Shown here piece after piece: positions 1-11,633 of a stretch of DNA of 64,000 bases (positions within the stretch are counted from its first letter, which is position 1; each line of letters opens with the position of its first letter). A model generated the notes under the pieces. The model was given only the letters and a program-made list of their open reading frames with translations. It did not search any database and was not told where the DNA came from. A program made the translations under genes and the position numbers. The stretch comes from Limonium bicolor (Eukaryota; Streptophyta; Magnoliopsida; Caryophyllales; Plumbaginaceae), in assembly GCA_023374045.1 (NCBI GenBank), contig CM041777.1:107951810-108015809 (forward strand), read 5' to 3'.

Positions 1-1640
1 CATATGTTCAGCCATAGAATTAGTTTGTTCAATTTTTTGGACCATATGTGTTCAATTATTAATTATTAAGTGTTCAAAAATTAGATCTAGTTGTTCATAA
101 GAAATTTTATAATAAAACAATGTCAATATAATATACCATTTGTTCATTTTCTAGATCATATGTTCAAATATTGTTTATAAATTATTCATATTTTTATACT
201 AGTTATTCATTAGAAATAATATAATAAAAAAATATTAATATAATTTACCATATTTATTGGTTTACCAATTTTTAAATATCAAGTTTGGGTTCATATAATT
301 TATAGTTGTTGTTCAACTTTTTAATCCTTTGTTTAAAATTAATTTCATGTTTTTCATAAATTTTGTTAAAATTTAAATTCGATACTAGTTGTTCTTAGAA
401 AATTGAAAAATAAAATATATAAAGAATTCATTTTTAAAATTTTATAAGTTCATGTTCACGGTAGTAATAGATTTATTTTATTTTTATTGGTTTACCAACT
501 TTTTAAACATCAATTTTGTGTTCATATAACTTATACTTATTGATCAATTTTTTAACTTTTTTGTTTAAAATTTATTTCGTATTGTTTCAAAGTTTTGTTA
601 AGTCTCAAATTCGAGATTAGTTATTCATAGAAATGATTAAAAAAGGAATCGGTCTTTACAAATTTTAAGTTTAGGTTTTGATATGTAGTATTAGTTGTTC
701 AATTTTTAAAACACCTTATTCAAAATTTACTGCATATTGTTCATATTTTTCAAAACTCAATGTTCTTGTTTACTAATATAAAAGGATAAATTACATCGCT
801 CACCCATGACGTTTGGTGAAATTACACACCCCACCCACGAGGTTTTAAAAATTACTTTGCCCACCCATGTGGTTTCCACAATTTTACGTCCAACAACTTT
901 TCTAATATTTGGTCAACTTAAAAGATGATTAATTGATATCTAAATTTGATGAAACTTTACATTGACGATATTAAAATGTTATAATTTAGTAAAACGTGAA
1001 ATCCAACGTTTTTTAAGCTCAAATATGATCCGTGGGACCCGATGAACGTGTCTCATGTTTCATTGGGCGATGTAATTTTCCCAATATAAAATTAGTTTGT
1101 TCAATTTTTATATTGTATGTTCAACTATTTATCGTTAAGTGTTCAAAAATTAGATCTAGTTATTCATAAGAAATTTTATAATCAACTAATGTCAATCTAA
1201 TATACCATATTGATTGGTTTACCGATTTTTAAAATCAAGTTTGTGTTCATATAATCTATACTTATTGTTCAACTTTTTAACCCCTCTATTCAATTTCTTA
1301 TTATTCCATAATTTTGTTAGAGTTCAAACCGGATACTAGTTGTTTTTTAAAAAATATAAATAATTTATTTTTAAAATTTTCAAATTAAGTTCAGATACGC
1401 TATAGTAATAATAGATTATCGGTTTATGTTGTATATTTTATCTAAATATTTACTCAATGATTATATTAATAATATATTTATTTAAATTAAAAGTTTAAAT
1501 TTATATAATAAATTATTTTTGTTCATGTATATTTTTTCTAGATTTTTATCGAATGATTATAATAATAATAAATTTATTTAATTAAATTCTATTTTTCTAA
1601 ACTTTTAAAATAAAAATAATTTTTTAAAATACTTCATCAC
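1..1640. repeat. AT-rich interspersed direct repeats
   Basis: No gene is visible. A segment rich in TTGTTCAA words at about 22-420 recurs in diverged form at about 1092-1400, and a sub-block containing ATTGGTTTACC recurs near 255, 487 and 1215. The copies share order and spacing, so this looks like an old tandem duplication of non-coding repeat sequence, later interrupted by a MITE. No transposase or LTR ends were recognised. Confidence 0.5.
784..1082. mobile_element. Mutator-type MITE, 299 bp, 9-bp target duplication
   Basis: The ends are inverted repeats: the left end carries AAATTACATCGCTCA and the reverse complement of the right end carries AAATTACATCGCCCA. The 9-mer AATATAAAA flanks it on both sides (775-783 and 1083-1091), the duplication size typical of Mutator-like elements. 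It has no coding capacity. It sits inside the AT-rich repeat block and so is younger than that duplication. Confidence 0.75.
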
Positions 1641-1669
1641 TATCACAGAAGATATTTTTTTACACTGTA

Positions 1670-1906
1670 CTACCTCCGTCCCTGTCATAAGTGTCTCATT
1701 TGCTTTTTGGTACGTTTTTCCACTTCAATATTAAATATATAAGATAAAATAATTTTTAAAAAATAATTTTACAATATATAGTTTTTCACATAACGATTCT
1801 ATTATAAAAAAAAATTTATAAAAATATATTATCTTACATGTTAAATATTGAAGTCAAACGACAAGCTCAAATAGTGAAGTGGACAATGGGAGTGGGATGG
1901 AGGGAG
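1670..1906. mobile_element. Stowaway-type MITE, 237 bp
   Basis: Terminal inverted repeats CTACCTCCGTCC / GGATGGAGGGAG are flanked by TA (1668-1669 and 1907-1908), the hallmark of Tc1/mariner-related Stowaway MITEs in plants. A same-length relative lies at 37131-37367 and shares internal stretches such as CGTTTTTCCACTTCAATATTA and TTGAAGTCAAA. Non-coding. Confidence 0.9.
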
Positions 1907-1908
1907 TA

Positions 1909-3429
1909 TATGGGAAGGTTGTGCAATAGAAATTGCCCCAACTGACCCAATATGACTGCAACGTTGACGCACCCAAGTGGATAACGATAACCAAAGTTTT
2001 TTTTTTTTGAAAGAACCAAAGTTATGCTGCTCTGCGATAACATATTGAAGGGCTTTTTTGTATACACTTATTGAAGGGGTATTTTGGGGAAACGTAGGAG
2101 TAGTTTAACGTTAGGCATCGTCAGCGTTTATCTAATCCATATCTCTAATAATGGTACAAGTTCGTTTTTTAAACTACTACCATTGCATTCAGCCGTGTCC
2201 TTTCTCTCTCAAACTCCATCCTCCTCTGTCCTCTCCAATCGCACAAAAACCCTCATACACACTCGCAAAAGGACAAAGGCACTCAGGTGTCAGCCTCTTC
2301 GAGGAGAAATCCATCCTTGTGGGGTTGGGTTGGGTTGGGTAGTGGAGAGAACAACAAACAAGAACAAGAACGACGAGAGAGAGAGAGGAGAAAATAGTAG
2401 TAGTACTGCTGTTATTGTTCCTTTCGTCGTCTTCCTTTTATTTTCTTTTTCACTCATTTAACCATTTTTAATTAGCTTTTTCCCCCTTTTTTCATGATTG
2501 ATCATCAACCTCACTGCGGCCCCCTCTTCTTCATAAAGCCCAACCCAGACACAGTATCAAGCAACTAGCTAGCTAGTTTTACCTTATTATAGCCTGTTAG
2601 TTTACCTTTCTTCTTTCTCTCTTCATTCATCGTTAGCAATTTAAGGCGCACTAGCTAGCTAGCCCGTCTTTTCTTCTGTTGTGAAAGAAAGATCTCGAAA
2701 ATGGCCACTGTAGTTTGCTGGTGCTGGGGGAACGGTTCATGATTGATCGTGCAACCAAACCCCACCACTTTATTGGTGTACTGGAATTAAATCAGAAAGA
2801 TATAGATAAGGGAAAAGGAGAGTTGAATGCATGTTTCATCAGGACAAGGGAAAATAATTGTACTACCCCTACCTTCTTGCATGAAATTCATCTCTGTTAA
2901 AAAAACCCCAATCCTCCATTTCAATAAAACCCACGAATCTTCTCTTCTTTCTCTCATTATCGATCTCTCGGTGTGGTCTCCCTTTACTGAAATTGATAAT
3001 TTTTCACCATTTCAGTCCCCAGATTGTGATTATCAGATCGATCAATTCATATCATACACTTTGCAAGTGGATGATTGTGGTCCATCTCTCATCTAATTTC
3101 ACTTTCTTCTTTCTTCTTCTGCAAATCGATAGATTGAACATTTTTTCTTCCAATTTGGATTTTTGGTGAGTCAGTTTCATTCTTTTTTTTTCTTTTTCTT
3201 TGCTTTTCGATATTGAAGCAAGCAATCATCAATCTGACATAAAGAAAACTTCCCCATTTCTGTAACCATCTGTATTTCATTCCGGCTTTTTGCTCAGTTT
3301 CTGAAAGAGGCTCAGAGTCACAGAGAGGTTCAGTTCTTTCCTTCCTCGCTATTTGTTACTGAAGCTCGAAAAGCGGTTTCCACCAAATCAACCTTCTCTT
3401 CTTCTTTTGGGTAGGGTTACTACTTAGTA
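1909..3429 (+). promoter_or_regulatory. Presumed promoter and 5' leader of the FLZ gene
   Basis: No protein-coding gene is recognised here. The stretch is rich in CT/TC tracts and CTAGCTAGCTAG motifs, typical of plant promoters and leaders. A leader intron is possible: a good donor (G|GTGAGT at 3165/3166) is followed by a pyrimidine-rich run and an acceptor (CTCAG at 3293-3297). A TTGGG pentamer run lies at about 2324-2340. The transcription start cannot be fixed from sequence alone. Confidence 0.35.
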
Positions 3430-4668
3430 ATGTTGAGGAAGAGGTCAAGACCAGTCACCGGAACCACCACCACCACCAGCAAACAACTGACACTACCATC
3501 TTCCGATCACAACAGTCCTCCTCCTCCACCACCACCACCACTTCCGGAGAACATTTCCACAAAACTAACAACTCAACCCTTCTGCGATACTACCTTTGAA
3601 ATCCCAATAATACAAAACCAGTGATGAGCCCCTCCTCAGTTCTCGAGACGAAACCTTTCTTCTCAACTTCACTCTCAACCACAACTCCACTCTGGCTCGA
3701 CACTCGTAGAATCTTTCCAAACTCTCTCTTCACTACTACCCAAAGGATCACTCCCTCCTCATCAAACAAGCAGACTCACTCCTGGGCACAACCCAGAATC
3801 GGGATTGCTCTCATCGACGATGACAACAACACAACAACAGACAACAACAACGAACCCAAACAGAGGACCAATTTGGTCGTGTTCGGATCAAACCTTAGAG
3901 TCCAAATCCCTTCTCATCCTTTAACACCACCTCCATCACAACCCACATCATACTCTTCCCATTTACTCCCAAACTCGCCCAATTCGCCTGTGGAGTTTGG
4001 GATCAAGACCCCAAGATCTAATTTTGGTTCACTAGGGAGAAACGGAGTTCCAATGGTGGAAAAGAATGGGAGGACTGACACCACAGATGAAGGGAAAGTG
4101 AAAGGAAGTATTTTAATGGAGGAAATGGAACAGTCTGAAGATTACACCTGCGTGATCTCACATGGGCCGATTCCAAAGACTACTCATATCTTTGGGAATT
4201 GTATTGTCGAGAGCTGTTGTGGAGCGAGTAGTAGAAATGGTGGTGCTCGGAATTACTGCCATTCATCAATTGCTAGTCAAAGGGAGAAGGAAATGAGAGG
4301 TGGGTTTGATTTGAAGGAGAAGTTTAATTACGAAGTGGAACCGGTTGGGACGACGGGTGGAGATTTTCTAAGCTTCTGTCACCATTGTAAGAAGAGGATT
4401 GGGCATGGCACAGACATATTCATGTACAGGTTAAATTATAATAACACCCGAGCTTTCATATGATCTTCACTTTGACACCTCATAGAATTAAATTAACTGG
4501 GATATGATCAATAGAAATTGACCATTTTTGTTTCCATCTGTCTCTTAATTTCAGTGTTTGATTGATTTTTGTTTCCTTGTTTATGTTGTTGGTTGCAGAG
4601 GTGAAAAGGCTTTTTGCAGTCAAGAATGCCGCGGCGAAGGGATGCTTTTTGATGGAGTTGAGTTCTAG
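3430..4668 (+). CDS. FCS-like zinc finger (FLZ/DUF581) protein, two exons, one apparent frameshift
   Basis: FLZ proteins are plant adaptors that bind the SnRK1 kinase complex (established for the family). The start at 3430 is chosen because the first residues MLRKRSRPVTG match the family N-terminus. A proline/threonine-rich region follows, then SVLETKPFF, IGIALID, VVFGSNL and SEDYTCVISHGPIPKTTHIF, all family blocks. The FLZ finger is split by an intron: exon 1 ends after FCHHCKKRIGHGTDIFMY (4429), the intron is 4430-4598 (GT-AG), and exon 2 (4599-4668) gives RGEKAFCSQECRGEGMLF and a TAG stop. The four zinc cysteines are present. The reading frame changes between 3600 and 3621: the first frame stops at 3622, while the second is open only from 3600. 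This could be a one-base assembly error or a real lesion. No other intron fits. Gene identity is certain; functionality is not. Confidence 0.85.
4430..4598 (+). other. Intron splitting the FLZ finger
   Basis: Donor CAG|GTTAAA and acceptor GGTTGCAG|AGG join an AG dinucleotide to A, restoring an Arg codon in the conserved MYRGEKAF junction. The position between the two cysteine pairs is the usual intron position of this family. Confidence 0.9.
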
Positions 4669-5560
4669 CTAGGAATCGTTTTTTTGTTTATAATAATTTG
4701 CAGAACCTGTTTTGCGGTCAAATTTTTGAGGAGTTTCATTGAGGTTCTCTTTCTGTCTGACCGACTCTCTGTCATTATTATGTACTTTGCGTGCGTTTGA
4801 GTGAATATAAAAAGGGAAGAAGCAAGCCCGGCATCTTTGAACCGAATTCTAGCATCCCAAGCCCAACCCTGATGATAGATCAGGCAGAGAATCCATCCGT
4901 TGTTCATTTTTATTTTTCATAGAGTAGTTATTTCAAGAACACCAAAGGGCAAAAAAAAAAAAAAATACTGACTTCCACGGGCGAGGATCCTTATCTTTCA
5001 GTTCCATCATCATGTCATCTCCCGAATCCCAATCAATCAATGTGCTCAGAAAAAGAAGTCTCTCGAGTCTGTGCCGGACTTTACGATTACCGATAATTAT
5101 GAAGTTGGTATTTCGTATTTGACCAGTTTTGATGATTATCAATGCAGTTTTCATTGATCTTTGGCGTAGTAGTTGTTGATTTTGGTGATGATGTCGTCTT
5201 CTGTTGCGGTTGCGTCTTAGCCTCATTCATTTCTACGTCATTTCATTGTCGTTACTTTAAAACATGGACGACAAATGATTTATGTGGGCTGTCTTCTGAA
5301 TGATGGGAAGAGACCAAAACAATGATGTCATAAAACCATTTGTTCTCCTTCGAAAAAGAAAAAAAACCATTTGTTGCTCCAGTATGACGGGAGTCCCAAT
5401 ATTTTTGATAGTCGGCTTCCTCCTATCTCAAATTGAGCGATTTCTAGTTTTCTACGTACGCTATGTTCAAATTCAAATGAGAGAAAGGACCCAGCCGCAG
5501 CATTATACTAACTCTCTGTTACTAAACAAGCAAACACAGTAATTCAATACGCATCGTTTA
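4669..5560 (+). other. FLZ 3' UTR and downstream flank
   Basis: Non-coding. This stretch matters because blocks of it (for example CCGATAATTATGAAGTTG near 5088, CCAGTTTTGATGATTATCAA near 5123, and the ATCTTTGAACCGAATTCT block near 4831) recur in degraded form at 9330-9610, and one block recurs near 45740. These copies show it was duplicated along with the gene. Confidence 0.55.
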
Positions 5561-5722
5561 AGTAAGTGCATCACTGATTGCTGTCTTGGCCGTCCTCCTC
5601 TTAGCGGTGGGTTTGCATTTTGCTGACTTCCTCCTGTTTTTCGGCTTGCATGGGGATAGAGTTGGTCCTTAAGTTGGTGGTATGTCTCGTTTTCTTGCTC
5701 TTGTGCTTCGTACTATGTAAGG

Positions 5723-6480
5723 ATGAGTATCCTATCCCTAAATTGTAGGGGGCAGAGTTGGTCCTTAAGTTGGTGACCAGGGCTTGATTCGGTGGGTTCT
5801 AAATTTTGTTCGAACAAAATCACGGGCGATCATTTTTCTCTTTAAAACAAAGAGGTTAATGGTTAGCTTTGGTAGGCCATAGCGGAGATCTAAAGGTTTT
5901 GTTGTGGATAGTATAGGCGATACTAAGGGAATCACCATTTATTGAATGGATTCGATCATACTGCAGGTTCAGTCTTATTTTGTGCATCATATAGACTTTT
6001 TTTGATCGAGGTGGAGATGCGCTGGTGTATGCGGGTGGACAAACGTTAGTGACTGATGGCGAACTTGGTCCTTGCTGCGGCACATTCGAGCTTCCATTAT
6101 GCAACTGTGGATTGTATTTGGCGATTTCAATGAGATACTCTTCAGCTATAAGCAATATGGCAGAGGTGAGCACAATCTGGGTCGCATGCATGCTTTCAGG
6201 AATTGTTTGAGTCAATGAGGTCTTAGGGATTGAGTTTTGTGGGAAACATTTTTACTTATACCAACAAGAGATGGGGTATTAACAACACTTGCAGTCGATT
6301 GGACAAATTTGTAGCAAGCTCGGAGGGGTTCCAGTTGTTTCCAAATGACCGTAACATTCATCTTCCGTGGGGGAGATTAGACCATCGTCCGATCAAGCTT
6401 GTTACCCAGCCCCTTCGTAGAGAGGGTCCGACAATGTTTAGATTCGAGAACTTCTGGGAAAATGTAGAAGCATTGTTCAG
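5723..6480 (+). pseudogene. LINE (L1-type) endonuclease domain remnant
   Basis: Translation of 5723 onward gives MSILSLNCRG, the usual start of a plant L1 ORF2 apurinic endonuclease domain. At 6120-6137 the sequence encodes GDFNEI, the catalytic-loop signature. A further open stretch at 6230-6480 encodes FTYTNKRWGINNTCSRLDK, HLPWGRLDHRPI and PTMFRFENFW, matching the C-terminal part of the endonuclease. The pieces lie in different frames with stops between them, and no reverse transcriptase follows, so it is a truncated, dead insertion. It is cut at about 6485 by copia sequence. Confidence 0.75.
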
Positions 6481-6489
6481 GATATTTGG

Positions 6490-7895
6490 CAAGGGTTCAA
6501 AGGAAAAAGGAGATATGTCGCCCTGAAAGCACGTGACACGGCAACAGAGTCAGAGGATGACGACTTTGATATAGATGAGGAAATTACCTCAATTGTAAAT
6601 AGCATCTGGAGACTATTTAGTAGACAACAAAGGTCAAACCAACATTGTAAGTCAAAGAAGGGACAAATTACATGTTTTAAGTGTAACAAGCCTGGTCATG
6701 TTGTGAAGGATTGTCCTCACCACCAGAAGGAAAATTCTCAGAAGAAGATTAAGAAACACACAAATATAGTTGCAGTTGCATGGGGACAGGATATCTCAGA
6801 TACAGACTCAAAACCCGGGGAGTACGCACAGATGTGTTTGACGGCAGTTGCTCACAAAGATGATGACATCAATATTGAGTACAACATAAAGGAGAAGGAA
6901 AACTAGAAGGACACTCTTGAGAAAGAAGAGATGCTAAGTTAAACTCCGCACTCTCTGAGATAAAAGTCTTGAAGCATAAGTATGATACTGAGATTAAAGA
7001 ACTCAGAGCTAAGGTGGAAAATCTGAGTCAGTCTTCGACTCAAAAAAAAAACTGTGTCATAGAGAGTCTAGATAAGCCAATGATTAACTTTGTTAGTCCT
7101 TTGGAAACTAGAATTCTCATTCTTCCATGTTGGGCACAAGAAGAGATGAATTCGCTTTTGGATAACAACAAATCGTTAAAAAGAGAATGTGAAACTCTCC
7201 CAGACATGGTAGCCAAGGCAAATCAAAAGTTAGAACTTCAGAATTTGACTAATCCAACTTGGTATACCGGGAAGGCGAATTTGAAGAAAAGATACGGAAT
7301 AATAATTCAGAAAAATGTGGCTTGGGATATAAGTCTGAGACATTCTCTCGGTCTACGACTGAGAAGTTAAAGACTGGAACTGTGAGACCTCGGCCAAGAT
7401 TACACTCATGTCGATATTGCCATCAGCTAGGACACAAGATCAGATGGTGTCTCAAATTGTTGAGAAAACAATTGCGTGAAGTATCATCGAGACGGAGCTC
7501 ATACAAAACCAATAGATCGCATACTAAAAGGTGGATTCCTATCAACCATTCTAAGTCTGAGTATACAACGGATTTCAAACAAACCTAGGTACCAAAGTCT
7601 AATCAGCTCTATCAGACTCAACAAGAAGATATCTCACCTTCTTCAGACTGTTTATCTCCTTCCCAGTGATCAGACCATGGCGCACTTCCATAAGTACTCT
7701 CAGCATATGCATTACCATTTATTTGGCCTGTGGAGAGTGACTTCCGTTTTGATTTGGCAAAAGAGATTCAGGGAGAACATTAATCAGTTCAAGACTTACA
7801 GAATTTACCAATTAGTCTTGAATGTATACAATGATTCAGAGGAAACATTCATCAGTTCAAGACTTACAGAGTTTGCCGCATCAAAAGGGGGAAAC
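6490..7895 (+). pseudogene. Copia-type gag remnant with two CCHC knuckles
   Basis: The block encodes an acidic stretch (ATESEDDDFDIDEEI) followed by a CCHC zinc knuckle CFKCNKPGHVVKDC (6673-6714), then a DSKPGEYAQMCL-like segment and a coiled-coil-like region (KHKYDTEIKELRAKVENL). A second knuckle, CRYCHQLGHKIRWC, lies at 7409-7450 in another frame. This order is that of plant copia gag polyproteins. Protease, integrase and reverse transcriptase are missing. A 50-bp segment containing CAGTTCAAGACTTACAGA is directly repeated near 7785 and 7855. The relic ends at a purine tract (AAAAGGGGGAAAC) just before the 3' LTR. Confidence 0.7.
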
Positions 7896-8570
7896 TGTTG
7901 ATGCAGTGTTTTGATCAGCAAACTTAATCATATACTGAGCACTGCCGCGAGATCAATCTTGAACTTAGCAAACTCAGTCATATACTGAGCACTGTCGACA
8001 AATCAGTCTTGAATCGACAACTAGCTTTTTATCTTTCCTAAACACGTGGTGAAGGGAAATCAAGCAAATATTTCCAGATCTTTTAATTAGGTTATATCTC
8101 CTTATAGATTAATATTCTTCAGTGAAGATATAGTTTTCTAGTTTGATAATTAAATTCTTTGTATACATAGAGAAAATCTAGGAGATATTTAGAAATTTAT
8201 CTTCTATAAATAAATAGCCTAGAGATCTATATATACACTCATAGGAAAAGAAAAGGGTGGAGGAGGACAGAGAAAAATATAAAGAATGAGATTGAGAGGC
8301 AATTAAAAGAGAGTTTTGCTGCTGGTTGTGTTGTAGAATTATGTGTGGGTTATGTCGATATAGTGTTCTTAACGTAAGAGTTTGTATTCACATTGAATAC
8401 GTGATTGTGTAATAGTTGTTATACGTGATTATAATAAAGGTTCGACATTTATTTTGTTCTGGTCTTCCCTTCTTTCTCTCCGTTCTTCTTGAGTCGTGGA
8501 CTCAAATCACCGACAACTTCTGAGTCGCAGATCGCCGACGTCTAGGAACTTACAGAGCTAAAGGGCAACA
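7896..8570 (+). mobile_element. Copia 3' LTR, 675 bp
   Basis: It begins TGTTGATG directly after a polypurine tract and ends GGGCAACA, giving the short inverted ends TGTTG/CAACA typical of copia LTRs. It contains an AT-rich promoter-like core (CTATATATACAC near 8227). No matching 5' LTR was found upstream within the window, so the element is truncated on its left side at about 6485. Confidence 0.7.
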
Positions 8571-8654
8571 ATTAATTATGTGGATGGTTGTAAGTCCAGC
8601 GTGCTCGAGAGTGATAATACAAACTTCTTGTGATTTGAAAATGATGCTTGTGCT

Positions 8655-9890
8655 TTCTTTCATCTGCTTTATACTGTTACGGAGTGTACGGACATGTTTT
8701 CTTATGTATAATTATATTGGCCTTAAAGTATTTGTTCCATCTTTACTACTCCTATACCTAACAGTTTTTAATAACTTTCTTATACTAGGACCTCATAGTC
8801 ATGGCAATGAAAATTTTATCCCAATAAATGCTTAACACTTGTTCTTGATCATTTGCCTCTACGTTGCTCAGTTATCATCATTCACAACTGTTAAGAAATA
8901 AGAACTACCTAGCTAATTAAACCCGTACAATGTTGTTTCTTAGCTTCAGTATCTATAGATCTAGTTAATTGATATTCTTTTCATTGTATTCAGTGTCTGT
9001 TGCTCTAGGTGATTATTTTCTTTCCAATTTTTGTCTCTGTCTGTGCTGTGTCCATGTCCGGGCAGAGAGGTGAAAAAGCATTTTGCAGGAGTGCGTCTGG
9101 GAAGGGAAATTTTTTGGGGGAGTTGAGGTCTATAATTTCTTTCTTTCTTTCTTCTCTTATAACAATTTCTGATGAACATGGAAGTTGTTTTTGCGGTTGA
9201 ATTTCCGTCTCTACTCCCTTTCCCTGCTATCGGGAATTTGAGGAGTTTCATCAATTGAGGTCTGATTTATGACCCAGTGTCATGTAGTTGTGTGAGTTTT
9301 GTGTAAGACCTGTTTTCTTGCTTCTTAACTTCCAAGAGGCCCGACATCTTTGAATAGAATTCTGGCTTCTTAACTTCCAACCGATGAAAGATAATGGAAA
9401 GAAAAAATATAATGGAATAAGTGTGGCAGGGAAAAATTGAAACCCACGAGGATTCTATATGTTTCTTCTCAATCTGTTTTCTACCTAATCCCAATCAATG
9501 AGTTCAGAGAAAAAATAGTGTTTCCACTGGGTTTGGGCCTCCACGTTTATCGATAATTATGAAGTTGTATTAGACCAGTTTTGATGATAATCGATGTTTG
9601 TATTGTAGTTGATGACGATCTTTTTTAATGATATACATCTTGGTGCTTATCTATGACATCAGTACTAGAGAAAAAGAGTGATGATTTATGTGGGGCTTCC
9701 CAATTCTCAGCTACTACTTTTAATCGGTAGTGGTGTAATATCCTAAAACCAAAAGTTATAAGTTCAAAACTATCCTACTACCGTATTGTTAGAAAGGTTT
9801 ATTTAGAGCCTTAGTATCACTCTAATGTTGAACTTTCAGTCACCTATAAAAAAAATTAGTGTGTTAGAAACAAGAACTCTGAAATTGTTC
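8655..9890 (+). pseudogene. Decayed second copy of the FLZ gene 3' half
   Basis: Positions 9064-9127 read AGAGGTGAAAAAGCATTTTG, like FLZ exon 2, translating to GEKAFC followed by a degenerate segment without the second cysteine of the pair. A possible exon 1 end lies near 8690-8712, where one frame gives TDMFSY against TDIFMY in the gene. Downstream blocks at 9330-9360 and 9540-9610 match the FLZ 3' flank. The zinc finger cannot be read through, so it is non-functional. Its location just beyond the copia LTR suggests a tandem duplication later broken by retroelements. Confidence 0.7.
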
Positions 9891-10677
9891 TTCAGCTAAG
9901 ATGGAATGATCTGTTTGACCAACTTCCTCCAAACGGCTATAAGGAACTATTCAAATACGTTGTTGGCGTGCTCTTCCTTGGTCTTCTATTGGTGTAGGTA
10001 TGAGGAGCCCAGCTAACTTACTAGCCAACACCTCACAGCTCAAGGTTTAGGATGTGAGGAGCTAGTAGTGCCTGGAATCGCATTTGTGTGAATGTTGTGG
10101 ACTTTTTAAGGTTCGCATTATTAAATAGAAGTATTATATTGTATAGATTTAGTGTTCGAATGTGAACTACCAAGAAGAATCGGTTTGGTGAACAGTGAAA
10201 TAGAAAGTGAAAAGATGAATGTAAACTCAATTGTAGCAATCTGATGCAGTTTGTGGATCGAGAAACGAGGGATTCTCCGTGTTTCTTTCATCTAGGTGTG
10301 GTTAGGTGTAGTTAACCTGTGTCCAGTCCAGTTAGTCGTAGTCGTTCAGCCCGTGTTAGGAAAGGTCCGAGCTACTTATTCGACTACGTTTAGCATAATT
10401 AATCTTCTACTTGTTTATCTTTAAATTTGTTAGGATATTCTCTAGATTATTTACATTAGATATTATCTTTTGTTGTTATTTTTTCCCTCTGCTCTTTCTC
10501 GCCTCTCCCTACCTCCCTTTCTTTCTTCCTTCTTAGCTCTTTTCTGTTGAACGTGGCGGTCACATTTTTTTTATAAGTGGGATAGGTTTTGAATCCAGGA
10601 CTTTTGGTTCGAGGACATCACGCCTCTATCGATCAAGTCACGAGGGCTTGGAACGCGCCAATCACATAACCACTATG
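9891..10677. other. No gene recognised
   Basis: Mixed-composition non-coding sequence. A segment at 10570-10660 (minus strand) vaguely resembles a tRNA-derived retroposon head, with weak A- and B-box-like words, but this is too diverged to call. No ORF of known family was seen. Confidence 0.3.
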
Positions 10678-10685
10678 GTTATGCC

Positions 10686-11625
10686 CAGTGGCGGACGCAC
10701 ATGGGGTCCAAAGGGGTCCAGGACCCCATAGGAATTTATAATGGCCGGTATATATGGATGATCTCTCCGCACACCTCCCGCCCCTACCCTAACATCTAAG
10801 GGGCCGTTCGCCCATGACCTTCGAAAGCTACTATGAGTAGCTTTTCTATTAATCTACCCCTAGTTAACTTATTGTAACTTGACACATATGCATTGAGTTA
10901 AATTTTAATAAATAATCAACTGACACATGGCAGCATTAATCTATCTGATTTCTAATCGCCGTGAGAGAACTACCCCTAACTTTAACTTTAACGGGAGTAA
11001 GAATTAGTAAAATAATGGGAAAAGAAAGGATTCACCTCATTCCAACCCAATCACATCAATGCATATTGTTGTCTTTCCCCTTTTACTGTCTGTCTAAATT
11101 AAAATCTCACGGAACGCGGATGACCACATCCGTCCTTCCCTCCCCTGAGAGGAAGAAGGATCCAACGGCTTTGCTTAGTCGGCGTGCTGCCCTATACCGA
11201 CGACGTGGAGTTTTGCTAACACAGGTGAACAATTTCCAATCGTTCAGTTGGTTGAGAGCCACGCAAACATTCGAGTAATCTAGTTGGATCAATCATGCGT
11301 TTGGGGGCTGTCATCCCAACGGCATCCCCCACTTCCTCCTCCGTTGGCCAATTACGTGGTGAAACCGTCAACCATTGATCGTGGTATTATTAATGAAATA
11401 CAGTATCCTATAGTGTTTTATTTTTAGAAGCTACTACTAATATTGTGTAAATTGTTATAATATTAAAAAAAATTATTAAATATTAGTAGTAGTTGTTTTT
11501 GGAAATTCATATATTTATAAAAAAACCGTAAAAAAAAAATATATAAATCTAATTTTTAGACTCACTCTCCTTACAATTACTTCCGTCCAGGACCCCATAA
11601 GAGTTTTAGTCTCGGTCCGCCCCTG
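10686..11625. mobile_element. hAT-type non-autonomous element, 940 bp, 8-bp target duplication
   Basis: Termini are CAGTGGCGGAC on the left and, in reverse complement, CAGGGGCGGAC on the right, followed internally by matching GGGGTCC blocks. The octamer GTTATGCC flanks both sides (10678-10685 and 11626-11633). An 8-bp duplication with CAG-initial ends is typical of hAT elements. No transposase is encoded; open frames inside have no recognisable family. Confidence 0.85.
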
Positions 11626-11633
11626 GTTATGCC

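Noticed and set aside
2084..2461. 125-codon open frame upstream of the FLZ gene
   Set aside because: No family resemblance, low-complexity composition, and a position expected for promoter and leader.
10570..10660. SINE or tRNA-like head on the minus strand
   Set aside because: The box-like words are weak and spacing is wrong; no tail or target duplication was found.
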